The translations under genes were made by a program, and so were the position numbers. Shown here piece after piece: positions 25,137 to 34,849 of a stretch of DNA of 64,000 bases. Each line of letters begins with the position of its first letter. Positions within the stretch are counted from its first letter, which is position 1. The DNA is from Alphaproteobacteria bacterium (GTDB lineage: Bacteria > Pseudomonadota > Alphaproteobacteria > UBA8366), in assembly GCA_021774335.1 (NCBI GenBank), contig JAJFJD010000040.1, forward strand, positions 124,001-188,000, read 5' to 3'. The notes under the pieces were generated by a model. That model had not been told where the DNA came from and searched no databases. It saw only the letters and a list, made by a program, of their open reading frames with translations.

Positions 25137-26351
25137 ATGATGGTGGCGAGGAAAATTGCTGTCGTTGTGCTAAGCATCTGGGTTGCCGCGGCTTTTGCCG
25201 GATCGGCGGGCGATGCGCTTGCGCAGAAGGCCGGAAAGAAAGGCAAGTTCGCGGCGCGGGTCGGCGTCGACAAGGTCATCAAAGAGCCGGTTTCGCAGAC
25301 AATGCCGGTGATCGGCCGCTTCGTCGCCCGGCAGCATGGGCCGGTGGGCGCGCTGATTAGTGGTCCGGTCGATCAGGTTCTGGTGGATGTGGGTGACCGC
25401 GTCGTTAAGGGTCAGGTCATCGCGCGGCTTCACATGAATCGGATTCGGGCGACCCGCGACTTCAAGGCGGCCGAGCTGCTGGAGAAGCAGGCGGCTCTTA
25501 CCACGGCCAAGGCGCAATTGAATTTGGCGGAAGGCGAACTGACCCGGTTAGATCGGCTCCGTCTGTCGGCTGCTTATTCCAAGGCGCGGCGCACCGATAA
25601 GCAAAATGAAGTGGTTAAGTTCAACAGTGAAGTGGCCGAGGCGCAGGCCGGTATTGGCCAGGCCGAGGCGAATCTCGAACTGGCACAGATCGACCTGGGT
25701 AACGCGGAAATCCGTGCGCCCTACGACGCTGTTGTCGCGCAACGTCATGTTGTCACCGGGAACTATGTGCGCGTCGGCGATGAGATCGTAACGCTCATTA
25801 ACGATACCGTGCTAGAGGTCGAAGCGGACGTTCCGTCCAATCGCCTCATGGGACTTCAGGGCGGTCGCACCGTTCGCATCAAGCTGGACGACGCTCGGGC
25901 CTATGACGCTACGGTACGCGCGGTGATTCCGACTGAAAACGTGATGACGCGAACACGGCCGGTGCGCTTCGTGCCGCAATTCGGCGCGGCATCCAAATCC
26001 AAGGGATTGGCGGCGAATCAAAGCGTGACGGTCGAGATTCCGATCTCTGACCCGCGCGATGTGGTGACACTGCATAAGGATGCGGTCATCTCCCGAAAAG
26101 CCGTAAATTTCGTTTTCGTGGTGGTCGGCGACACGGTGGAGAAACGCACGGTGCGTCTGGGCCAAGCGATTGGCGAGCGGTTCGAAGTGCTGGACGGCCT
26201 CATGCCGGATGACCTCGTGGTGGTAAAAGGCAACGAACGCCTGCGCCCTGGACAAAAAGTAACCTATGACGGGGTGGGCGCTTCCAAGAAGGGCGGATCC
26301 GGTGATGCGAAACCGGTTCGGGGCCCATCGAAACCGCTAAAGGCGGGTTAG
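25137..26351 (+). CDS. RND efflux periplasmic adaptor (membrane fusion protein)
   Basis: A 404-residue periplasmic adaptor linking the RND pump to an outer-membrane channel. An N-terminal signal sequence ends near DALAQ (about 30). The lipoyl-type half-motifs flank a coiled-coil hairpin (about 100-175: AAELLEKQAALTTAKAQLNLAEGELTRL), followed by beta-barrel and membrane-proximal domains. I use the ATG at 25137 with AAGG seven bases upstream; an in-frame TTG lies two codons earlier. The permease follows after 19 bases. No outer-membrane TolC-like gene is present nearby, so an unlinked channel must be used. Confidence 0.9.
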   Translation: MMVARKIAVVVLSIWVAAAFAGSAGDALAQKAGKKGKFAARVGVDKVIKEPVSQTMPVIGRFVARQHGPVGALISGPVDQVLVDVGDRVVKGQVIARLHMNRIRATRDFKAAELLEKQAALTTAKAQLNLAEGELTRLDRLRLSAAYSKARRTDKQNEVVKFNSEVAEAQAGIGQAEANLELAQIDLGNAEIRAPYDAVVAQRHVVTGNYVRVGDEIVTLINDTVLEVEADVPSNRLMGLQGGRTVRIKLDDARAYDATVRAVIPTENVMTRTRPVRFVPQFGAASKSKGLAANQSVTVEIPISDPRDVVTLHKDAVISRKAVNFVFVVVGDTVEKRTVRLGQAIGERFEVLDGLMPDDLVVVKGNERLRPGQKVTYDGVGASKKGGSGDAKPVRGPSKPLKAG

Positions 26352-26370
26352 GTCCCGAGAGAACTCCGCC

Positions 26371-29300
26371 ATGGACCTGATCCGGCTATCCATCGAAAAA
26401 CCGACTGCCGTCATTGCCGCCGTCATTATGGCGGTGCTGTTCGGCCTGGTCGCACTCAATACGATACCCATCCAAATGTCTCCCGACGTGTCGCGGCCGG
26501 TCATCCGCATCACCACGAACTGGCTTGGCGCGGCGCCGGCAGAAGTCGAACGCGAGATCACCACTGAGCAAGAAGATGCGCTCAAGGGGCTGGTTGGGCT
26601 GGAAAGCATGACAAGCCGGTCGCGGCAGAGCCAGTCGCGCCTCGACCTTACATTCAGTGTCGGCACGGATATGGACAAGGCTTTGTTGCTGGTTGCCAAT
26701 CGGCTGGACGGCGTCGCCGACTATCCCGATGAGGCCAAGGAACCGACGATGAAGGTCGCCGGTCCGGAAGACAACCGGATCGCCTGGTTTCATCTCACCC
26801 GGTTGGACGGCAACGATCGCGCGATCCGAACCTATGGTGACTTTGCCAACGACGTTATCAAGGAAAGGCTTGAGCGTGTCGCTGGCGTCGCCACGGTAAA
26901 CGTCTTCGGCGGCTCTGAGCGCGAGATGCGCATCATCGTCGATCCGGCCAAATTGGCGCGCTATCACCTGACCGTACCGGATGTCTTACGGCGTCTCCGC
27001 ATGGCGAACGTTTCCGGCACCGGTGGCTCGGTCGAAGAAGGTAAGCGCCGCTACGTGGTCCGGACCGAAGGAGAGCTGCTCACCCCGCGGCAGGTCAGGC
27101 AAGTCGTGCTCCGGGCCGAGCAGGACGCCGGATCGGGCCGTGTCGGCCGCGTAACGGTCGGTGATATCGCCGACGTAAGCTTCGGTTACAAAGAGGCGGT
27201 GGCAAAGATCCGAACCAACGGCAAGCCCGCTATCGCGATCAATGCTACCCGGGAAGCCGGCGCCAACGTCATCGAAACGATGCAGGGCATCTATGAGGCC
27301 GTCGATGAATTGAACGCCGGGCCGGTGAAGCGCGCGAATCTGAATTTTCAGCAGCTTTACGACGAGACTGATTACATCAATTCCGCGATCGATCTCGTCG
27401 TCCAGAATATCTGGGTCGGCGGTGTGTTTGCGGTCGGGATCCTAATCCTGTTCCTGCGGTCGACGCGGGCAACGTTGGTCGTCGCGTTATCGATTCCAGT
27501 ATCGGTGATCGCGTCATTTGTCGCGATGGCGATGCTGGGACGCTCGCTGAACGTGATATCGCTCGCGGGTATCGCCTTTGCTGTCGGTATGGTGGTCGAC
27601 GCGGCGATTGTCGTACTCGAGAATATTTACCGCCTACGGCAGCAGGGAAAACCCGCGCCGGTCGCGGCCCTTCAGGGAGCGCAGCAGGTCTGGGGTGCGA
27701 TCCTTGTGTCGGCCTTGACCACGGTGCTTGTCTTCGTGCCGATCCTGATCATGGATTTGGAGGTCGGCCAGCTATTCCGTGATATCGCGGTGGCGATCTC
27801 GGTGGCGGTAATGCTGTCGTTGATCGTGTCCGTGACGGTCATTCCGGCGCTGGCCAACCGGATGCTCATAAAGGCGGTGCCGGAAAGTGGTAAGTCGTTC
27901 CGTATTCCGGGCGTCGACTGGTTCGCCGAGGCGTTCGTCGCGGGCGTGACCGCGCTGACCTGGCGGTCGGTTCGACACCGTGGGTTTGCGATCATGATGG
28001 CGGCGGGCATTACTTTGGCGGCGGGGGCGGCGACCTGGTATCTCAAACCGCCGCTGGAATATCTGCCGGAAGGTAACCGCAATCTGATCATCGGGGTCGT
28101 CTTTCCGCCGCCGGGCTACAACCTGGCGACAATGTCGACGATCGCTACTCAGATCGAGAAGGACATCCAACCGCATATCGCGAAGGATCCCAATTTCAAG
28201 GCGGCGCCCGGCGATCCGCCGAAAATGAAGTATTTCGTTTTCGTAGCGCTGCGCCAGCGCGTGTTTCTGGTCGCCCGGGCGACCGAGCCGGGACGCGTCA
28301 CTGAACTGAAACCGATCGTCCGCGACGCGGGCAGCAAAGAGCCGGGGACTTTTATCTTTACCTATCAGCCTTCGATCTTCGGCCGCGGTATCTCGGGTGA
28401 ACGGTCGATCGACTTGGATATCCTGGGACCAAATCTGTCGGATGTCGCGGAAGTGGCACAGCGCGCCGCCGTCATCGTGGAGCAGCTGTTCCCGAGCAGC
28501 GAGGGCGGCAAAATGCGGCCCAAGCCGGGCTTGGAGTTGGGCGAGCCGGAAGTTCGGATTATTCCCGACCGCACCCGTCTGGCCGACAATGGCTTGACCG
28601 CGAGCGACTTGATGCAGACCGTCGACGCTTTCAACGACGGCATTCGCGTGGCTGAAATCACCGTCGGTGGCCGGCAGATGGATTTGACGTTGAAAGGGCC
28701 GGAGGCGGGCGTAAAGGCGACGCAGGGCATTGGCAGTCTTCCGGTCGTAACCGCATCGGGGACAATTCTGCCGGTTACGTCGCTTGCTACGTTGGATGTC
28801 GTGGCGGGACCGACCGAAATCCGCCATACGGACCGGACACGCGCCATCACTCTTCAGATTGGACCGTCAACTCGTGTCGCGTTGGGGTCGGCGATCGATA
28901 TTCTGCAAACCGATGTGATCGATAAGTTGCGCGCCGAAGGGCTGCCCGAGGGTGTGATGTTGCGGCTGTCCGGGACGGCGGACAAGCTGATCGCGACCGC
29001 CAACGAGATGAAGTGGGATCTCTTGCTCGCACTGGTCATCGTGTTTCTGGTGATGGCCATCCTTTTCGAAAGCTTCGTCTACCCGCTGATCATTGTGTTA
29101 TCGGTGCCGGTGGCGACCGCGGGCGGTTTCGTTGGAATGCACATCCTCAGCCAATTCCATTTTCAACAACTCGATATGCTGACGTTGCTGGGCTTCGTCA
29201 TCCTGATCGGCATCGTGGTCAACAACGCGATTCTGATCGTGCATCAGACGCTATACCTGATCCGCGACGAAGGATTGCCGCAGGACGAAGCCATTGTGGA

Positions 29301-29574
29301 AGCAACACGCAACCGTATCCGGCCGATCTTCATGTCCACGCTGACCAGCGTCTTCGGCATGATGCCGTTGGTGCTGTTCCCGGGCGCAGGGTCTGAACTT
29401 TACCGTGGCCTCGGGTCGGTGGTGCTTGGTGGTCTCGCGCTCTCCGCGGTTCTCACGCTTGGCATCGTGCCGCCGTTGATGAGCCTGTTCTGCCGCATGC
29501 TCGAGGGAAAGAATTCGGCGGCTAAACAAAGCCTCGCCGATTTTGATGACGAGATACCGAAAGCGGCCGAGTAA
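26371..29574 (+). CDS. RND efflux transporter permease (HAE1/AcrB-like)
   Basis: A 1067-residue proton-driven inner-membrane pump with the duplicated 12-helix RND layout: TM1 at about 11-30, porter domain to about 340, a cluster of helices 341-500 (SVIASFVAMAMLGRSLNVISLAGIAFAVGMVVDAAIVVLENIYR carries the helix-4 Asp pair), a second porter domain and a second helix cluster from about 888. Length fits multidrug exporters more than metal CusA types. Substrate range is unknown. It forms an operon with the adaptor and ends at a strong terminator at 29599-29624. Confidence 0.92.
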   Translation: MDLIRLSIEKPTAVIAAVIMAVLFGLVALNTIPIQMSPDVSRPVIRITTNWLGAAPAEVEREITTEQEDALKGLVGLESMTSRSRQSQSRLDLTFSVGTDMDKALLLVANRLDGVADYPDEAKEPTMKVAGPEDNRIAWFHLTRLDGNDRAIRTYGDFANDVIKERLERVAGVATVNVFGGSEREMRIIVDPAKLARYHLTVPDVLRRLRMANVSGTGGSVEEGKRRYVVRTEGELLTPRQVRQVVLRAEQDAGSGRVGRVTVGDIADVSFGYKEAVAKIRTNGKPAIAINATREAGANVIETMQGIYEAVDELNAGPVKRANLNFQQLYDETDYINSAIDLVVQNIWVGGVFAVGILILFLRSTRATLVVALSIPVSVIASFVAMAMLGRSLNVISLAGIAFAVGMVVDAAIVVLENIYRLRQQGKPAPVAALQGAQQVWGAILVSALTTVLVFVPILIMDLEVGQLFRDIAVAISVAVMLSLIVSVTVIPALANRMLIKAVPESGKSFRIPGVDWFAEAFVAGVTALTWRSVRHRGFAIMMAAGITLAAGAATWYLKPPLEYLPEGNRNLIIGVVFPPPGYNLATMSTIATQIEKDIQPHIAKDPNFKAAPGDPPKMKYFVFVALRQRVFLVARATEPGRVTELKPIVRDAGSKEPGTFIFTYQPSIFGRGISGERSIDLDILGPNLSDVAEVAQRAAVIVEQLFPSSEGGKMRPKPGLELGEPEVRIIPDRTRLADNGLTASDLMQTVDAFNDGIRVAEITVGGRQMDLTLKGPEAGVKATQGIGSLPVVTASGTILPVTSLATLDVVAGPTEIRHTDRTRAITLQIGPSTRVALGSAIDILQTDVIDKLRAEGLPEGVMLRLSGTADKLIATANEMKWDLLLALVIVFLVMAILFESFVYPLIIVLSVPVATAGGFVGMHILSQFHFQQLDMLTLLGFVILIGIVVNNAILIVHQTLYLIRDEGLPQDEAIVEATRNRIRPIFMSTLTSVFGMMPLVLFPGAGSELYRGLGSVVLGGLALSAVLTLGIVPPLMSLFCRMLEGKNSAAKQSLADFDDEIPKAAE

Positions 29575-29598
29575 CGCGCCGCGATTCACAGGAAACAA

Positions 29599-29624
29599 AA
29601 AGAGCCCCGGACGTGGGGCTCTTT
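29599..29624. terminator. Bidirectional Rho-independent terminator
   Basis: AAAGAGCCCC (29599-29608) and GGGGCTCTTT (29615-29624) form a perfect ten-bp stem with loop GGACGT. It lies 24 bases after the RND permease stop. On the minus strand it is followed by a T-rich run, so it also serves the convergent disordered-protein gene. Confidence 0.9.
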
Positions 29625-29648
29625 GGCGTTTGGATTAAGGTCCGTGGA

Positions 29649-30146
29649 TCAGGCGAAAACGTCGATCACCTGGCCCAGGGTTCGGCCGGCCTCGGTCTCG
29701 TTAAGGGTGTCGTTGCCGGCTTCTTCGAGCGCAAGGCTGGAGTCTTGATTGCTCTCCAGCGGATTGTCGGCGTCCGGCGTAATCGGTTCATTCGCCGCCG
29801 TTTGCAGGGACGGTTGCGCCGCTACGCCGTCATCGGTGGTAAGCGGCTCGGCGTTTTCGGTCGGGGCAGGGACAGCCTGATCGGCCTGTCTGGCACCATC
29901 GTCACCGTTGTCGATCGGGTCAATCTCCGAGGGACCGATATTGGTGGTCGTCTCCGGTGCTGGCGCAATCGCCCGGGCGGCATCGCTGAGATCGACGCTA
30001 TCGGTTGCCGGGGCCGGTGCGCTGACGGGCGCCGGCTCAAAACTCTGCGTAGCCTCTGAATCGCGCGAATCGTCGGTTTGATCGACGGGCGGCGGCGCGG
30101 GCGGTTCGAACGAAAGCCGCGATTCCAGATTAGCTGCTTCTACCAT
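29649..30146 (-). CDS. Acidic, low-complexity hypothetical protein
   Basis: A 165-residue protein of strongly biased composition: Ala, Pro, Asp, Glu, Thr and Ser make up most of it, with no cysteine, no aromatic residues beyond a few Phe and no membrane segment or signal peptide. It is probably intrinsically disordered, with a short less biased C-terminal end (AGRTLGQVIDVFA) that may be a docking motif. I start at the ATG at 30146 with GGAGGG just upstream; an in-frame GTG four codons earlier overlaps that site. It resembles no family I know. Good codon bias and a dedicated terminator argue that it is real. Confidence 0.6.
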   Translation of the reverse strand: MVEAANLESRLSFEPPAPPPVDQTDDSRDSEATQSFEPAPVSAPAPATDSVDLSDAARAIAPAPETTTNIGPSEIDPIDNGDDGARQADQAVPAPTENAEPLTTDDGVAAQPSLQTAANEPITPDADNPLESNQDSSLALEEAGNDTLNETEAGRTLGQVIDVFA

Positions 30147-30348
30147 GTATCCCTCCACGAATTGGGACGCGTTCTATGTAAAACAGGCTAGGCGCATCCG
30201 TAATATTCAGTGTGGGAAGAATATTATCACATGAAGTTAGTAATAATCTGTGATTATGCTCACATAAATATATTTATATTTAAAGTTAATTTAAAATAAT
30301 CGTAAAAATTGAAGTATTAAACTTAATGTATTCAATTATTTACTTATA
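30147..30348. other. AT-rich intergenic region
   Basis: Roughly 30185-30350 is far richer in A and T than the surroundings, with runs such as ATATTTATATTTAAAG. It separates the start of the disordered-protein gene from the stop of the ABC permease gene, both on the minus strand, and presumably includes the promoter of the former. I see no gene or clear hairpin in it. Such tracts can bind nucleoid proteins. Confidence 0.5.
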
Positions 30349-31266
30349 TTAGTCTAGGGCGCGTGGATCTAGGGCGTCCTGGAGTCCGTCGCCGAGGAAA
30401 TTAAAGGCGATCACGGTGATGAAAATGAGGAAGCCGGGCCAGACGGCCAGCAATGGCGCCGACCAGATCAATTCCTGCGCATTGGTCAGCATATTGCCCC
30501 AACTGGCCGTCGGCGGCTGGATGCCGAGGCCGAGGAAACTCAGGATCGATTCGAAGAGGATGATGTGACCGACGGACAGCGTAGTCGCGACGATGATCGG
30601 AGAGACCGCATTGGGCAGGATATGCCGTAGGATGATCGACCGGCTTGGCGCACCCAAGGCCACGGCTGCACGGACGAATTCGCGTTGGCGCAAGGCCAGC
30701 GTCTCAGCCCGGACCAGCCGGGCGACGGTGTTCCAGCCGACCAGACCGATGATTACGACAATCCGGTAGAGGCTGATATTCTCCGACTCCACCACCGAGT
30801 CCGGCAGCCCGAGCTTACTCAGGTCGACCGCGGCGAGAACGATGAGCAGCGGCAGCAAGGGCAGGGCTATCACCGCGTCGTTGAAGCGCATCAGCACCCG
30901 GTCGACCATACCGCCCTGATATCCAGCGACCAGTCCGATCGCGGTGCCGATGATCGCGGAAAATAGGGCGGCGATGAGTCCAACCGCCAACGAAACCTGG
31001 CCGCCGTAGAGCAGCCGGAGAAAGAGATCGCGGCCGAGCTCGTCGGTGCCGAGTGGGTGCTGCAGTGAGGGGCCCTTGAAGCGCGCGAAGAGGTTCGCCG
31101 TGTTGGCGTCGACGCCAAGCAGAAATTCTAAAAGCGGCGCCGAAATCGCAAGCATGCAGAGCAGCACCAGGCCGATCAGGCTGGCGAGCGCCAGACGATG
31201 CTGCAGGAACCGCCGCCACATGCGTCGAATTGGACTCTGCAGGCTGGCGTGGGCGGTTGCGCTCAT
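30349..31266 (-). CDS. Oligopeptide-type ABC transporter permease (DppC/OppC family)
   Basis: A 305-residue inner-membrane permease. After an N-terminal helix (about 30-52), the periplasmic segment contains HPLGTDELGRDLFLRLLYGG (about 77-96), typical of DppC/OppC. The EAA loop reads RAETLALRQREFVRAAVALGAP (about 196-217), the site for ATPase contact. The ATG at 31266 overlaps the upstream permease stop (ATGA), so the two are translationally coupled. No ATPase gene follows. Confidence 0.92.
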   Translation of the reverse strand: MSATAHASLQSPIRRMWRRFLQHRLALASLIGLVLLCMLAISAPLLEFLLGVDANTANLFARFKGPSLQHPLGTDELGRDLFLRLLYGGQVSLAVGLIAALFSAIIGTAIGLVAGYQGGMVDRVLMRFNDAVIALPLLPLLIVLAAVDLSKLGLPDSVVESENISLYRIVVIIGLVGWNTVARLVRAETLALRQREFVRAAVALGAPSRSIILRHILPNAVSPIIVATTLSVGHIILFESILSFLGLGIQPPTASWGNMLTNAQELIWSAPLLAVWPGFLIFITVIAFNFLGDGLQDALDPRALD

Positions 31267-32234
31267 CGATCGCTCTCCCGCCCGGCGAAAGAGACGCGCG
31301 GGTCGAGAACGACTTGTGAAATATCGGCGAGGAAATTGCCCAGCAATGTCGCGGCGGTCGCGAACAACAGGCCAACGAGGGCGAGGTTGAAGTCGTTGCC
31401 GAGGATGGCGTCGTACATCATCTTGCCCATGCCGAGCCATGAGAACATGATTTCCGTGATCAGGGCACCGGAGAACAGGTTGCCGAAGCTGAGCCCGACC
31501 ACGGTAACCAGCGGCAGCAGTGCGTTGCGCAACGCGTGTCCCACCAACAGGCGCGTCGTGCCGACGCCTTTTGCCCGCGCGGTCCGGATGAAATCCTGCC
31601 GCAGCGTTTGCACCATGCTGGCGCGCATGAACCGCGTGAAACTACCGACGCTGGAAATGGTTAGGACGAGGATTGGCAGCACCATGTATTGCGCGCGGTC
31701 CAGCAGGTCGCCGCGGCCGACCGTTTCCATGCCGCCGGCCGGCAGCCACTCGAAGAATACGGCGAACAGGATGATGCACAGCAGCGCGAACCAGAAGGAC
31801 GGGATCGAGATGCCAGCGAAGCAGGCCAGGTTGATCGCGTAATCGGTCTTGGAATAGGGATGCAGCGCCGCATAAATTCCGATCGGCACCGCGATCGCGA
31901 GTGCGAAGATCAGGCTGAAGCTCATCAACAGCACGGTGTTGCCAAGCCGGGGAAACAGGACGTCCAGGACCGGTTTGGTATAAGTGCGGGAATATCCGAA
32001 GTCGCCCTGCAGCGCGTTGCCCAGCCAGTTCCAGTATCGCTCGACGATCGGCTTGTCGAGCCCGTGCAGTGCTTTGAGGCGGGCGGCGTCGGCAGAGGTA
32101 AGGTTGGGGTCCGCGGCGATCATCAGATCGATCGGGTCGCCGGGCATTAATCCAATCAGGACGTACACCACGAAGGTCATGACCCCGAGGACGACGATGC
32201 TCTCGAGGAGCCGGCCCACTGAAAATCGCACCAT
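31263..32234 (-). CDS. Oligopeptide-type ABC transporter permease (DppB/OppB family)
   Basis: A 323-residue permease with the first helix at about 9-30, the ADPNLTSADAARLKALHGLD periplasmic stretch (about 41-60) found in DppB/OppB proteins, and five further helices. The EAA loop reads RASMVQTLRQDFIRTARAKGV (about 199-219). It starts six bases after the solute-binding protein gene with GGAGAAA upstream and overlaps the second permease by four bases. Confidence 0.92.
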   Translation of the reverse strand: MVRFSVGRLLESIVVLGVMTFVVYVLIGLMPGDPIDLMIAADPNLTSADAARLKALHGLDKPIVERYWNWLGNALQGDFGYSRTYTKPVLDVLFPRLGNTVLLMSFSLIFALAIAVPIGIYAALHPYSKTDYAINLACFAGISIPSFWFALLCIILFAVFFEWLPAGGMETVGRGDLLDRAQYMVLPILVLTISSVGSFTRFMRASMVQTLRQDFIRTARAKGVGTTRLLVGHALRNALLPLVTVVGLSFGNLFSGALITEIMFSWLGMGKMMYDAILGNDFNLALVGLLFATAATLLGNFLADISQVVLDPRVSFAGRESDR

Positions 32235-32240
32235 GGTCGA

Positions 32241-33893
32241 CTATTTCTCCGCGTACCAGTCCTCGACCCAATGCGTGGACGTATATTGATGTCCGGTCGG
32301 GATTACGCCTTTAAGCCATTTCGGGAAAATGAAAGCATTCGCGCGAAAATACAATGGTAGAGCCGGCAGGTCGGTCGAATAGAGCTGCTGCATCTCATGC
32401 CACAGCGCGCGGTTCTTGTCGGGTTCGCAGACCACCTGCATGTCGTCGATGATCTTGTCCATGCGCTTGCTCGAATAGCCGGTGTAGTTCTGACCCGACC
32501 ATCCATTGTCATCGCCGGGAATTCGGGTCGAGTGCAGTGTGGTCAGTGGAATATTCCGGGGTGCCGACAGCCAGGCGAATTTGGCGAGCCCCTTGAATTT
32601 GCGCTTGCGTACGGTTTGGCCGAAATAAACGCGTGGCGGCTGATTGCGGATGCGCACGTCGATGCCGACCTGACGCCACATGCTTTGCATGACCTGCTGA
32701 ACGAGCTCGCGGGATTTGTTGCCGGCGGTGGTCATAAATTCGATCTGCAGCCGCTCGCCCTTGGCGTTGTGCAGGATGCCGCCGCGTTTCTGCGTCCAGC
32801 CCGCCTCCTTCAATAAGGCGCTTGCCCGCTTCGGATCGAATTTGTATTTCGGGACATCCGGATTGTAGACGCTGTCCAGTGGGCTGATGCTGCCATGCGC
32901 TACGGGTTGCTTGCCGGCGAATAGCTGATTGGTGATGCTTTCCCGGTCTAGTCCGTGCAGCAATGCCTGTCGGACGCGCCGGTCGGCAAGCACCGGGTTC
33001 GCCAGATTAATGTCCGCGTGCTCGTAGACGAGGCCGGGTTTGTAAACAAATTTGAATTTTTTGCCGTGCTGTTTTTCAAATTCGAGTGCCTGGTCGAGCG
33101 CCAATCCCATCTCCCCGGCGATGTAATCGACCGATCCCGATAGCAGATTAGCCGTCAGGGCCGCGGTCTTCTCGATCGCTTTGACGGTGATGCGTTTGAA
33201 TTTGGGCTTCTTGCCGGTCCACATCAGATTCGGCTCGAGCACCACATAGGAACCTTGCACAACCTTGGTGATCCGGTACGGACCAAACCAAAGGCCGGGG
33301 TTGATGGTATTGGAATCGTAGGCTGTGCGGTTGCGGTATTCCGCTGGATCCTTGAAGTTCGACGCCTCGATATGTGCGGGCAGGAGTTGAAAACCGTTAA
33401 TCGCCTGATAGTCGCAGGTGCGCTTGTCCAGATGGAACGTGAATGTGTTGTCGTCTTTTACGTCGATATGGGTGATGCGGCGGTATAATTCATAATTGCC
33501 GACGCCCGATTTCTTGTTTTTCCCGACCTTCCAACTGAACAACACGTCTTTTGTTGTTATCGGTGTCTTGTCGCCCCACCACATACTGGGCCGTAGCGTA
33601 TAGGTCACGGCAATGCCGGGCTTGCCGTCCTTGGTCGTCTCGAATTTGGCGGTGCCTTTCTCCAGGCTCGGCAATTCGGTGCAGAGGATGCAGGTCAACT
33701 TCCAGTCGGCGTCATAGATCGTGATCGGCCGGCGTGCCATCCCCAAAATGTAGGATTTGGCCAGCATGCTGCCGATGGCTGGATTGAAATTGTTCGGGAA
33801 TTGGCTGATCCCGATGACAAGGTCGTCTTTCGCGCGCACCGGTACGGCACAACTGACCAGCACGAAAACTGCTGCGACGAGCCACTTTGGCAT
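32241..33893 (-). CDS. ABC transporter substrate-binding protein, family 5
   Basis: A 550-residue periplasmic binding protein of the oligopeptide/dipeptide family. A signal peptide is seen (WLVAAVFVLVSCAVPVRA, cleaving near residue 23), then SQFPNNFNPAIGS, typical of the family's N-terminal domain, and late segments such as NLANPVLADRRVRQALLHGLDR. I take the ATG at 33893, with GGGAG upstream; the open frame continues to 34223 but overlaps the enoyl-CoA hydratase gene. It heads the binding protein-permease-permease operon. Ligand: peptide, or possibly an opine, sugar or metal chelate. Confidence 0.9.
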   Translation of the reverse strand: MPKWLVAAVFVLVSCAVPVRAKDDLVIGISQFPNNFNPAIGSMLAKSYILGMARRPITIYDADWKLTCILCTELPSLEKGTAKFETTKDGKPGIAVTYTLRPSMWWGDKTPITTKDVLFSWKVGKNKKSGVGNYELYRRITHIDVKDDNTFTFHLDKRTCDYQAINGFQLLPAHIEASNFKDPAEYRNRTAYDSNTINPGLWFGPYRITKVVQGSYVVLEPNLMWTGKKPKFKRITVKAIEKTAALTANLLSGSVDYIAGEMGLALDQALEFEKQHGKKFKFVYKPGLVYEHADINLANPVLADRRVRQALLHGLDRESITNQLFAGKQPVAHGSISPLDSVYNPDVPKYKFDPKRASALLKEAGWTQKRGGILHNAKGERLQIEFMTTAGNKSRELVQQVMQSMWRQVGIDVRIRNQPPRVYFGQTVRKRKFKGLAKFAWLSAPRNIPLTTLHSTRIPGDDNGWSGQNYTGYSSKRMDKIIDDMQVVCEPDKNRALWHEMQQLYSTDLPALPLYFRANAFIFPKWLKGVIPTGHQYTSTHWVEDWYAEK

Positions 33894-33942
33894 CCCTGTT
33901 GCTCCCTGCGGACAACGATATCGCCGGCGGCTCTTGATACGC

Positions 33943-34725
33943 CTAGTCTCCGAATTGGCCGTGCCGGCCGACTCCCGAGACAAAACGACCGGCCCCCTGG
34001 CGACCTTCTTGTTGTACCACACCAACGCCCGCTTGGAATTCCAACTGCATGGCTTCCTCAAAGTTGTGATCGAATTGTCGATACACGGACGTTCGATCGC
34101 CGCGCACACAGGCTTGCGGAAAGGCTGCAATCTCCTGTGCCAATTGCTGTGCGGCGCCAAGCGCCTGATTTTTAGGCACAACCCGGTTGGCCAGTCCCAT
34201 TTGCAATGCTTCTTCCGCGCCAACCGGTCGCCCGGTCAGAATCATGTCGAGGGCGCGGCTCGTGCCGATCAGGCGGGGCAGGCGCACCGTGCCGCCGTCG
34301 ATCAGCGGCATCCCGAAGCGCCGGCAGAAGACGCCGAAGACCGCATCCTCCTCGACCACACGAAGATCGCACCAGAGGGCGATTTCGAGACCGCCGGCGA
34401 CCGCGTGACCCGAGACGGCCGCGATGACCGGTTTGCTAAGGGACAGCCGTGTCGGTCCCATCGGACCGTCGCCGTCCTCGTTGTAGCGTTTCTGTCGTTC
34501 GCCCGACGCCACTGCCTTCAGGTCCGCGCCGGCGCAAAACCCGGTCTCCTTGCCGGCGATGACCGCGACCGATGCGCTATCGTCGGCGTCGAAGGCGCGG
34601 AAGGCGTCAGCCAGCGCGTCGGCCGTCTCGTTATCGACCGCGTTGCGGGCTTCTGGCCGGTTTATGATGACGGTGGTGACGGGACCGTCTCGTTGGACGA
34701 TCACCTTTTCGCTTCCTGACGCCAT
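33943..34725 (-). CDS. Enoyl-CoA hydratase/isomerase (crotonase family)
   Basis: A 260-residue crotonase-fold protein. The N-terminal TVIINRPEARNAVDN (18-32), the oxyanion segment GKETGFCAGADLKAVA (about 58-73) and the KPVIAAVSGHAVAGGLEIALWCDLRVV region (about 96-122) match the family. The residues usually providing the two catalytic Glu are seen as AVFGVFCRRFGMP in place of FGQPE-type sequence, so activity as a simple hydratase is unsure. GGAGAAAG precedes the ATG. It lies 49 bases upstream of the ABC operon on the same strand. Confidence 0.85.
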   Translation of the reverse strand: MASGSEKVIVQRDGPVTTVIINRPEARNAVDNETADALADAFRAFDADDSASVAVIAGKETGFCAGADLKAVASGERQKRYNEDGDGPMGPTRLSLSKPVIAAVSGHAVAGGLEIALWCDLRVVEEDAVFGVFCRRFGMPLIDGGTVRLPRLIGTSRALDMILTGRPVGAEEALQMGLANRVVPKNQALGAAQQLAQEIAAFPQACVRGDRTSVYRQFDHNFEEAMQLEFQAGVGVVQQEGRQGAGRFVSGVGRHGQFGD

Positions 34726-34849
34726 TTCTTTCTCCGCTTTCCATCCGGGACTCGCCTGCGCACAGGCATCGGCGCACTCTGCCCGAACTCGATGCGGAGC
34801 GAAAGAATTGAGACCGATAGCGAGAATTTACCGCCGGTGGCGGGGGCGG

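Noticed and set aside
33894-34223. N-terminal extension of the ABC substrate-binding protein
   Set aside because: It would precede a good signal peptide by 110 residues and overlap the enoyl-CoA hydratase gene.
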